Source: Nitrospinota bacterium
Lineage (GTDB): Bacteria; Nitrospinota; Nitrospinia; UBA9942
Length of the DNA stretch: 6,621 nucleotides
Assembly: GCA_016234205.1 (NCBI GenBank)
Contig: JACRGN010000377.1
Span: 1-6,621, forward strand
Reading direction: 5' to 3'
In this document: positions 1 through 5,528 of the stretch, piece by piece
How the letters are laid out: every line of letters begins with the position of its first letter
Numbering within the stretch: position 1 is the stretch's first letter
Position numbers and translations under genes: made by a program
Notes under the pieces: generated by a model
The model's input: the letters and a program-made list of their open reading frames with translations, nothing else
Told to the model about the DNA's origin: nothing
The model's database searches: none

Positions 1-102
1 CTTAATAATAAGATTCGTGTGATACAGAGAAGGGCTTATGGTTTAAGAGATGAGGAATATCTTAGGTTAAAAATACTGACTTGTATGTTGCCGGAGATAT
101 AA
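1..102 (+). CDS. ISL3-family transposase, C-terminal end only
   Basis: Frame 1 is open from the window edge to TAA at 100-102 and gives 33 residues ending ...LTCMLPEI. The stretch NNKIRVIQRRAYG followed by LRDEEYLRLKIL is the conserved C-terminal tail of the ISL3 (IS204/IS1001/IS1165 type) DDE transposases. In that family the tail follows the last catalytic acidic residue. The catalytic core and zinc-finger-like N-terminus are outside the window, so I cannot tell whether the element is intact and active. The gene stops about 38 bases before the IS end, which is normal for this family. The family call rests on motif recognition over a short stretch. Confidence 0.85.
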   Translation, partial: LNNKIRVIQRRAYGLRDEEYLRLKILTCMLPEI

Positions 103-103
103 A
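76..103 (+). promoter_or_regulatory. Possible outward-facing promoter at the IS end
   Basis: CTGACT (76-81) and TATAAA (98-103) are spaced 16 bases apart and resemble sigma-70 -35 and -10 boxes (4/6 and 5/6 matches). They overlap the end of the transposase gene and would fire rightward into the broken TPR gene and the response regulator. In AT-rich DNA such a match can arise by chance, so this is only a candidate. Confidence 0.2.
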
Positions 104-116
104 AATGCAAAAAATC

Positions 117-140
117 ACCTACACTCTTACGCGAAGACCC
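117..140 (-). repeat. Terminal inverted repeat (right end) of the ISL3-family element
   Basis: Read on the minus strand from 140 to 117, the sequence starts GGGTCTTCGCGTAAGAGTG and matches the usual ISL3-family terminus. It sits just after the transposase stop codon. The transposase binds such ends during transposition. The inner boundary is approximate because the partner repeat is not in the window. Confidence 0.7.
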
Positions 141-215
141 TCAGAGTTAGGGGATGTCGAGCAGGCGAGGATAAATTACAATAAGGCAGAGAGTCTGAGA
201 TTAAAGGTTCCTTAA
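141..215 (+). pseudogene. 3' remnant of an IS-interrupted gene, probably a TPR protein
   Basis: After the IS end, a frame stays open for 24 codons to TAA at 213-215. The peptide includes LGDVEQARINYNKAESL, which has the small/large residue spacing of a tetratricopeptide helix pair (LG...A...Y..A..L). It is therefore probably the last TPR unit of a longer protein whose 5' part lies beyond the IS, outside the window. The same frame reaches back to an ATG at 105 inside the IS, which would make a 36-residue hybrid peptide; this is likely fortuitous. The stop codon directly abuts the TTG start of the regulator, so the original gene was probably first in the same operon. The TPR call rests on a single repeat and is moderate. 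Confidence 0.55.
203..207 (+). promoter_or_regulatory. Ribosome-binding site favouring the TTG start of the regulator
   Basis: AAAGG lies 8 bases before the TTG at 216 and 20 bases before the in-frame ATG at 228. It is the only Shine-Dalgarno-like sequence near either codon, so it favours TTG, although the match is modest. Confidence 0.4.
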
Positions 216-1601
216 TTGAATTTAGTTATGCATACAATACTTGTTATTGATGATGAGAGGAGTATGAGGGAGTTTCTCTCCATTATGCTTGAGAAAGAGG
301 GTTACAGTGTAGTAACCAAAGATAATGGTAATGATGCCCTTGAATTTATAAGTAAAAATAAATACGACCTCATAATTACAGATATTAAGATGCCAAAGAT
401 GAGTGGTATTGATATATTAAGGGAGTCTATGGCACTCCATCCAAATACGCCTGTAATAATGATTACTGCCTTTGCATCTACAGAGGTTGCTGTTGAGGCT
501 ATGAAGCTTGGTGCCTATGATTATATTACAAAACCATTTAATGTTGATGAGATAAAGATAATCATTAAAAATGCCATTGAGAAGAAGAGCCTCTTTGATG
601 AGAATATATCTCTGAGGGAAGAACTAAAGGGACGCCATCAGTTTTTAAATATTGTCGGAAAGAGTGAAAGGATACAGAGGGTATTTGAACTTATTAAGAA
701 GGTGGCTAATAGTAGAAGCACAGTATTAATTACAGGGGAGAGCGGGACAGGGAAAGAGCTTGTAGCAAGGGCAATCCATCATAACAGTGATAGAAAAGAC
801 AAACCCTTTGTATCCATAAGCTGTGGAGCCATTCCTGAGACCTTGCTTGAAAGCGAGCTATTCGGCCATCAGAAGGGTGCATTTACTGGTGCCGATTCTG
901 ATAAAAAGGGGTTATTTGAAGTTGCAGATGGAGGGACATTTTTTCTTGATGAGGTTAGCGAAGCCCCTCCTTCTATTCAGGCAAAGCTATTAAGGGTATT
1001 GCAGGAAAAGGAGTTTAAAAGGGTCGGTGGTGTGAAGGATATAAAGGTTGATGTGAGGGTTATTGCTGCCACAAATAAAAATTTACATAAGCTCATTGAG
1101 GATGGTAAATTCAGGGAAGACCTTTACTATCGGCTAAATGTAATTCCTATAGAGCTCCCGCCATTGCGAGAGAGGAGAGAAGATATACCATTACTTATAA
1201 ATCATTTTATAAATAAGTATAATTTTATAAATAAAAAGGATATTAAAGGGATGACACTAAAAGCTATGGAGATACTTGAAAAATATATGTGGCGTGGGAA
1301 TGTTAGAGAGCTTGAAAATATTATTGAAAGGGCAGTTACTTTAGAGGCAGATAATAATATCCAGCCTGACAGCCTCCCTGATGAGATAAGAACTTATAGA
1401 GTTGAACATCTTAAGACAATTTCAGAAATTCCATCAGAAGGGGTAAATTTAGAGGATTATATAAGTAAGGTAGAAAAGGATATTATTATAAATGCACTTG
1501 AAAAAACAGGGTGGGTAAAGAAAAAGGCAGCAGAATTATTGAATATGTCATTCAGGTCTTTCAGGTATAAACTGCAGAAATATGATATTGAAAAGGAGTG
1601 A
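216..1601 (+). CDS. Sigma-54-dependent response regulator, NtrC family, PilR-like
   Basis: This is a 461-residue activator of sigma-54 promoters with the full receiver - AAA+ - Fis-HTH layout. The receiver domain (about 6-125) has the acidic pair D12/D13, phospho-acceptor D56 in TDIKMP, T84 and K106. The AAA+ domain (about 147-385) has Walker A GESGTGKE (174-181), the sigma-54-contacting loop GAFTGA (221-226), Walker B FFLDE (242-246), sensor I around AATN (284-287), the FREDLYYRL arginine region (299-307) and RGNVREL (360-366). The C-terminal HTH (about 425-457) contains KKKAAELLNMSFRSFRYKL, which resembles PilR more than NtrC; the targets are unknown and no sensor kinase gene is visible. 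I use TTG 216 because it has the better ribosome site. ATG 228 would give the family-typical MHTILVIDDE start, so the choice is close. The stop codon lies 3 bases before the next gene. An IS insertion just upstream may have changed its transcription. Confidence 0.93.
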   Translation: MNLVMHTILVIDDERSMREFLSIMLEKEGYSVVTKDNGNDALEFISKNKYDLIITDIKMPKMSGIDILRESMALHPNTPVIMITAFASTEVAVEAMKLGAYDYITKPFNVDEIKIIIKNAIEKKSLFDENISLREELKGRHQFLNIVGKSERIQRVFELIKKVANSRSTVLITGESGTGKELVARAIHHNSDRKDKPFVSISCGAIPETLLESELFGHQKGAFTGADSDKKGLFEVADGGTFFLDEVSEAPPSIQAKLLRVLQEKEFKRVGGVKDIKVDVRVIAATNKNLHKLIEDGKFREDLYYRLNVIPIELPPLRERREDIPLLINHFINKYNFINKKDIKGMTLKAMEILEKYMWRGNVRELENIIERAVTLEADNNIQPDSLPDEIRTYRVEHLKTISEIPSEGVNLEDYISKVEKDIIINALEKTGWVKKKAAELLNMSFRSFRYKLQKYDIEKE

Positions 1602-1604
1602 CAA

Positions 1605-2900
1605 ATGAAAGTTACAAGTTACAAATTACAAGTTACAAATTGTAAATTTTACATCTTACGCATCGTATATTTTATTTCTTGTTTTTTATTTTTTCCCGAC
1701 CATGCTGTTGCTAATCCTTTGGATTTGGCAAAGCCGCCATCATCCAGTCCCCAGCCACAAGTCCCAACCCAGCAGAAACTAAAGATAGGCTGTATATTAC
1801 CCCTTTCAGGTGAGGGGGCGGCCATTGGACAGAGGGTTTTAGAAGGAATTCAACTTGCATTTAATTCATTTAATATAACCGAAATTTCCATGAAGGGGGA
1901 TTTACCGGCATTGCAGCTTGTCATAAAAGATTCAGGAGGTGAGGTAAATGCTGTAAATTTATTAGAGAGTCTTGCTAAAGAGGAGGATGTGGTCGCAATA
2001 ATAGGTCCCATCTTTAGTAAGACTGTTATTGCCTCTGCAAAAGTAGCTGATAAATATAAGCTCCCAATATTTTCACCAACTGCATCATCAAAAAATATAA
2101 GCGGAATCAGCCCTTATATATTTAGAAACAGCCTCACAAACCAGATTCAGGGAAAGGCAATTGCATATTATTCTGTCAATCACCTTAATCTTAGAAAGTT
2201 TGCAGTACTTTATCAGAGAGACCAATACGGGATTGAATTAAAGACTGCCTTTGAAGATGAAATAAAATCCTTTGGAGGCGAGATTATATTCAGTGAGCCA
2301 TTTGACCCTGACCAGAATGATTTTGAACCGCAGATAGCTGCTATTGGAGGGATAAAGGATTCAGATTTAAGAAAATTAACAGATGCAGGCAAGCCCCTGA
2401 ATGATTCTATCAGGGGCAAACCAAAGCCTGAATTAAAGTATGAGGCTATATTTATCCCGGGGACTGCTGACAGGGCAGGGCTAATTCTCCCCGAACTTGT
2501 ATACTATAATATATCAGATATTCCAATACTGGGCGGAAACGGGCTGAACTCTCTTGACCTAATAAGGATAGGAGGCAAATATGCAGAGGGTGTAATCTTC
2601 GCTGACGGTTTTTTCCCATCTTCTGAAAATCTAATTGTAAAGGAGTTTGTGGAGAGATATAGAATGTTCTACAATAAAGAGCCTGATATACATAATGCAA
2701 ATTCCTATGATGCTGCACGAATTTTACTGGAGATAATAAAAAACGGTGCAAAGAATAGGGAGGATGTAAAAAACGGGCTCCTTAACTTGAAAGAGTTTAA
2801 TGGAGTATCGGGGATTACTACTGTTCAATCTTCAGGAGATTCTGAGAAGACACTATATTTTTTGACAGTAAAACACGGGAAGATTGTTGAAATGAAGTAA
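1605..2900 (+). CDS. Type 1 periplasmic binding protein (LivK-like / putative penicillin-binding protein activator)
   Basis: This 431-residue exported protein has the two-lobed periplasmic-binding-protein type 1 fold (Leu/Ile/Val receptor superfamily). Residues 1-36 form a signal peptide with hydrophobic core FYILRIVYFISCFLFF (15-30) and likely cleavage after AVA (34-36). A Pro/Ser/Gln linker (about 44-57) follows, then the domain starting KIGCILPLSGEGAAIG (60-75). Family hallmarks are VVAIIGPIFS (129-138), KLPIFSPTASS (152-162), YEAIFIPG (279-286) and the C-terminal NSYDAARILLEI (366-377). ATG 1605 has a good ribosome site, AAGGAG (1593-1598), inside the end of the regulator gene, so translation of the two is probably coupled. 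No permease or ATPase genes are visible. With PBP1A facing it, an LpoA-like role in activating that enzyme is possible but inferred; an orphan solute receptor is the alternative. The signal peptide n-region is built from a heptanucleotide repeat. Confidence 0.85.
   Translation: MKVTSYKLQVTNCKFYILRIVYFISCFLFFPDHAVANPLDLAKPPSSSPQPQVPTQQKLKIGCILPLSGEGAAIGQRVLEGIQLAFNSFNITEISMKGDLPALQLVIKDSGGEVNAVNLLESLAKEEDVVAIIGPIFSKTVIASAKVADKYKLPIFSPTASSKNISGISPYIFRNSLTNQIQGKAIAYYSVNHLNLRKFAVLYQRDQYGIELKTAFEDEIKSFGGEIIFSEPFDPDQNDFEPQIAAIGGIKDSDLRKLTDAGKPLNDSIRGKPKPELKYEAIFIPGTADRAGLILPELVYYNISDIPILGGNGLNSLDLIRIGGKYAEGVIFADGFFPSSENLIVKEFVERYRMFYNKEPDIHNANSYDAARILLEIIKNGAKNREDVKNGLLNLKEFNGVSGITTVQSSGDSEKTLYFLTVKHGKIVEMK
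1610..1651 (+). repeat. Heptanucleotide tandem repeat (AGTTACA/AATTACA) within the signal peptide
   Basis: Four clear 7-bp units follow one another: AGTTACA, AGTTACA, AATTACA, AGTTACA (1610-1637). Two decayed units, AATTGTA and AATTTTA, run to 1651. Because 7 is not a multiple of 3, the array reads through all frames and encodes a 7-residue pattern, VTSYKLQ then VTNCKFY, directly after the start codon of the binding protein. A gain or loss of one unit would shift the frame. Confidence 0.85.
2393..2417. repeat. Perfect 8-bp hairpin within the binding-protein gene
   Basis: GCCCCTGA (2393-2400) and TCAGGGGC (2410-2417) are exact reverse complements around a 9-base loop. The hairpin encodes KPLNDSIRGK inside a stretch that separates the first half of the domain from YEAIFIPG. 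It is more GC-rich than its surroundings and may be a small inserted palindrome, but it could also be chance. Confidence 0.45.
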
Positions 2901-2919
2901 GAAATAATAAATCTAATGA

Positions 2920-2981
2920 AACCACAGATGAACACAGATTTTAAAGCCGTAAATCCTTTTTTTCTGTGTAAATCTGTGTCC
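2920..2981. repeat. Palindromic ACACAGAT element between converging genes, possible bidirectional terminator
   Basis: The gap between the binding-protein stop (2900) and the PBP1A stop (2987) is almost filled by this element. Its left arm contains AACCACAGATGAACACAGAT. ACACAGATTT (2932-2941) pairs perfectly with AAATCTGTGT (2970-2979) across a 28-base loop that contains a run of seven or more T. The arm sequence is shared with the element at 5392-5507. Its position between two converging genes would suit transcription termination in both directions, but the long loop and AT-rich stem make it an atypical terminator. Confidence 0.75.
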
Positions 2982-2986
2982 AAATA

Positions 2987-5365
2987 TCATAGTCCCATCG
3001 TATCAGTTTTTGCCCCTCCGTCTGAAAATTCAGTCGGCTCTGTCCCTTCAATGAAGCACTCAAGTGCCATATCGGTTGTTTCAGGTGTGGCAAGGAGGCC
3101 TGTCTTCTTGTCTATTTTTGTCCAAACTACACCTTCTGGAATCTGAAAGTTTTTTACAGGCATCCCCTTCAAAACCTTTTCCATAAACCTGACCCAGATA
3201 GGATTTGCAGCCCTTGCACCTGTCTCGTTTTTACCAATAGGCTCATCTTTATCCATACCGACCCACACACCGGCAATCAGGTCAGGTGTGTATCCTAAAA
3301 ACCATGCATCCATATAATTATTTGTAGTTCCTGTCTTCCCTGCAACAGGCCTTCCGAGTGCCTTTGCCCTCCAGCCTGTCCCCTCCTGAACAACGCTCTG
3401 GAGTATATTCGTAGTAATATATGCCAGCTCCTCGCTTATCACCCTTTCCTCTCGCGGTTTATTCTCCTCAAGGAGATTTCCATCTTTATCAGTTATAGAC
3501 TTTATTGCCATTGGTTCGGTCTTTATTCCTCTGTTTGTAAATACACCATAGGCTGATGTCAGTTCATTCAGTGTTACTACTGATGTCCCAAGTGCCATAG
3601 ATAGGTCGGGGGTAAGATAACTCTTTATGCCTAATCTCCTTGCATATTCAAGAACATGCTTAATACCCATGCTCTGAAGCAGTTTAACAGTTATAACATT
3701 CCTTGAATGGGTGAGTGCAGTCCGCAGGTTTGTCGGGCCATAAAATTTTTCTTCAAAATTTGCAGGCTTCCAGTTCTCCTCATCCTTCTCCTCAAATATG
3801 ACAGGGGAATCAATAAAGATACTCGCAGGTGTAAATCCCTTTTCAAACGATGCTGAATATACTATAGGCTTAAATGATGAACCCGGCTGTCTCTGTGCCT
3901 GTATCGCCCTGTTAAATTTACTTTTATCAAAGTCATAGCCTCCGACCATTGCCCTCATAAAACCAGTTGCAGGCTCTATACATAAAAGCGCACCCTGGAC
4001 AACAGGCTCCTGTTCAAGTGCAAATTTTAAATTCCCCTTCTTATCTTTTTCTTCCAATATCTTTACATCAACTACATCCCCTACCTTTAAAATATCTTTT
4101 GCATCTTTCATCTTCCCGAAGGATAGGGCATCAACAGAGGGGTCATACTTATGAGCCCATTCCATATCCTGAACATAGATATAGCCCCTATTTTCCTTAG
4201 TAAATACAAGAACCTTTTCAGGTATTGCTTCCGTAACCACACCAAGTGCCCTGTTTTCATTTTTTTCTCTGCCCTCAGGAAAATTTTTTAGCTCAATCTC
4301 ATTTACCTTTCTCCAATCTATATACTGCCCAAGAGGTTTTACATAGCCGAGAGGTCCCCTGTATCCGAGTCTCTTGTCAATCTCCCTTAACCCTTCTTTT
4401 ACTGCGGATTCTGCCGCCTCCTGAAACTCAATCTTCAATGTTGTATAGACCTTTAGTCCTCCTTTATATAGTCCCGAACTCCCATATTTATCTTCAACAT
4501 ACTGGCGGATATATTCTGCAAAATATGGTGCGAGGTTCTTTCTGTCCTGCCTGTCCTTTAATTTAAAATCCGAATTTGAGGCATTTTCAGCCTCCTCGTG
4601 TGTAATATAGCCGAGGGATTCCATCCTTCTTAAAATATGATTACGCCTATTCTTTGCCCTCTCAGGGGAAAAATATGGCGAGTATAGTTTCGGCGCCCTC
4701 GGTAGCCCTGCAATCATGGCTATTTCGGGGAGGGTAAGCTCATGGACATGCCTTCCAAAATAAACCAATGCCGCTGCCTCTACGCCATAAGCACTGTGAC
4801 CGTAATATATCTGGTTGAGATATATCTCCAGTATTTCATCCTTTGAAAAATTCTTTTCAATCCTTACGGCGAGTATAGCCTCCCTTATTTTTCTAAACAG
4901 AGTCCTTTCGGGTGTCAGGAACATTGTCTTAGTAATCTGCTGTGTTATAGTGCTTCCACCTTCTACCACACCGCCAGCCTTTATATTGCTCCACAATGCC
5001 CCGGCTATTCTCTTAAAATTGAATCCTTTGTGTTTATAAAACTGGTCATCCTCTACAGCAAGTGTTGCAAGCTTCATTATGGATGGTATGTTATTTAAAG
5101 GGAGGAGCACCCTCCTCTCAATATAAAATTCTGATATTAATTTATTACCATCATCATATACCTCAGTTATCAGATTGGGCTTATAGTTTTTCAGGGTTAA
5201 AACATCGGGAAGGTCTTCATAAGCCTTTGTGTAAACGATAAATGCAATAGCAGTAATAAAAATACCCGAGAGAAAAAACAGAGGAAGAATAATATAAAGT
5301 GCTACCTTTTTAAAACCCCACCCCTGATGCTTCATCCTGCGTTTTAATATTTGTCTCTTTGACAT
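2987..5365 (-). CDS. mrcA: Penicillin-binding protein 1A, bifunctional class A PBP
   Basis: This inner-membrane enzyme polymerises lipid II into glycan strands (glycosyltransferase 51) and cross-links the peptides (transpeptidase). From ATG 5365 it has 792 residues, typical for PBP1A. It starts with a short basic cytoplasmic tail and one membrane anchor (about 21-46). The GT51 domain has the catalytic Glu 105 in EDDQFYKHKG, Glu 135 with GGSTITQQ (136-143) and KDEILEIYLNQIYYG (from about 175). A PBP1A-type OB-like insert spans about 372-455. The transpeptidase motifs are all present: SSFK (496-499, nucleophile Ser 496), SRN (554-556) and KTGT (677-680). No catalytic residue is missing. A GTG at 5405-5407 would add 14 residues but lies in a repeat arm, so I prefer the ATG; no clear ribosome site precedes either. 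The gene lies downstream of coaBC on the same strand, and its two flanks carry related palindromic repeats. Confidence 0.95.
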   Translation of the reverse strand: MSKRQILKRRMKHQGWGFKKVALYIILPLFFLSGIFITAIAFIVYTKAYEDLPDVLTLKNYKPNLITEVYDDGNKLISEFYIERRVLLPLNNIPSIMKLATLAVEDDQFYKHKGFNFKRIAGALWSNIKAGGVVEGGSTITQQITKTMFLTPERTLFRKIREAILAVRIEKNFSKDEILEIYLNQIYYGHSAYGVEAAALVYFGRHVHELTLPEIAMIAGLPRAPKLYSPYFSPERAKNRRNHILRRMESLGYITHEEAENASNSDFKLKDRQDRKNLAPYFAEYIRQYVEDKYGSSGLYKGGLKVYTTLKIEFQEAAESAVKEGLREIDKRLGYRGPLGYVKPLGQYIDWRKVNEIELKNFPEGREKNENRALGVVTEAIPEKVLVFTKENRGYIYVQDMEWAHKYDPSVDALSFGKMKDAKDILKVGDVVDVKILEEKDKKGNLKFALEQEPVVQGALLCIEPATGFMRAMVGGYDFDKSKFNRAIQAQRQPGSSFKPIVYSASFEKGFTPASIFIDSPVIFEEKDEENWKPANFEEKFYGPTNLRTALTHSRNVITVKLLQSMGIKHVLEYARRLGIKSYLTPDLSMALGTSVVTLNELTSAYGVFTNRGIKTEPMAIKSITDKDGNLLEENKPREERVISEELAYITTNILQSVVQEGTGWRAKALGRPVAGKTGTTNNYMDAWFLGYTPDLIAGVWVGMDKDEPIGKNETGARAANPIWVRFMEKVLKGMPVKNFQIPEGVVWTKIDKKTGLLATPETTDMALECFIEGTEPTEFSDGGAKTDTMGL

Positions 5366-5381
5366 ATCTTGATGTAATGAA

Positions 5382-5387
5382 ATTATA
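5382..5387 (-). promoter_or_regulatory. Possible -10 box for the PBP1A gene
   Basis: The minus strand reads TATAAT exactly, 16 bases before the ATG at 5365. At 17 bp spacing the -35 position falls in the repeat arm and shows no good match to TTGACA. If used, the transcript leader would be only about 10 bases long, which fits the missing ribosome site. A perfect hexamer alone in AT-rich DNA is weak evidence. Confidence 0.25.
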
Positions 5388-5391
5388 CAGC

Positions 5392-5507
5392 AACCACGGA
5401 TGAACACGGATGAACACAGATAAAAAAAAGCGGAAAAAAATAATTTTCTTAGGTTTTTTATTTTCTCAATCTTCCTAATCTGTGTTTATCTGTGTCTATC
5501 TGTGGTT
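5392..5507. repeat. Large imperfect palindromic element between coaBC and PBP1A
   Basis: Two arms of 30 bases (5392-5421 and 5478-5507) are inverted copies of each other with about five mismatches, separated by 56 bases rich in A and T runs. Each arm is three head-to-tail versions of a roughly 10-base unit: AACCACGGAT, GAACACGGAT, GAACACAGAT in the left arm. The gap between coaBC and PBP1A consists largely of this element, which has no coding potential of its own. Similar ACCACAGATGAACACAGAT repeats are, to my knowledge, common dispersed elements in many environmental genomes. It could act as a terminator for coaBC or be a MITE-like or REP-like element. Confidence 0.85.
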
Positions 5508-5528
5508 AAAAATCTTTCTTTTTTGTTC

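Larger units (their letters stand above)
1..140 (+). mobile_element. Right end of an ISL3-family insertion sequence (partial)
   Basis: This stretch combines the 3' end of an ISL3-type transposase gene with a terminal inverted repeat that ends at about 140. The left end lies outside the window. Read inward from 140, the terminus begins GGGTCTTCGCGTAAGAGTG, which fits the GG(C/G)TCTTC start known for ISL3-family ends. The family normally makes 8-bp target duplications, so TCAGAGTT (141-148) is the predicted right copy; the left copy cannot be seen. The family call is well supported, while the exact boundary is inferred to within a base or two. Confidence 0.75.

Noticed and set aside
105..215. 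A real 36-residue gene starting at ATG 105
   Set aside because: The first 12 codons are the IS terminal repeat region and the rest matches the tail of an interrupted TPR gene, so it is best read as a junction product.
1665..1690. Lipoprotein signal at Cys 26 of the binding protein
   Set aside because: The residues before the Cys (YFIS) do not make a good lipobox, and the AVA site at 34-36 is a better signal peptidase I site.
2213..2751. Two minus-strand open frames inside the binding-protein gene (2213-2419 and 2452-2751)
   Set aside because: They lie wholly antisense to a gene with clear family motifs and show no ribosome site or recognisable domain.
2916..3146. Plus-strand open frame of 76 codons starting in the intergenic repeat
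   Set aside because: Its start is repeat sequence and the rest is antisense to the PBP1A 3' end.
3967..5039. Three plus-strand open frames (3967-4200, 4246-4566, 4815-5039) antisense to PBP1A
   Set aside because: All are within a full-length, motif-complete PBP1A gene and have low-complexity or unrecognisable translations.
5366..5407. GTG start at 5405-5407 extending PBP1A by 14 residues
   Set aside because: The GTG lies in the arm of the palindromic repeat and the added residues (MFIRGCC...) look like repeat translation. ATG 5365 leads straight into the basic tail typical of the family.
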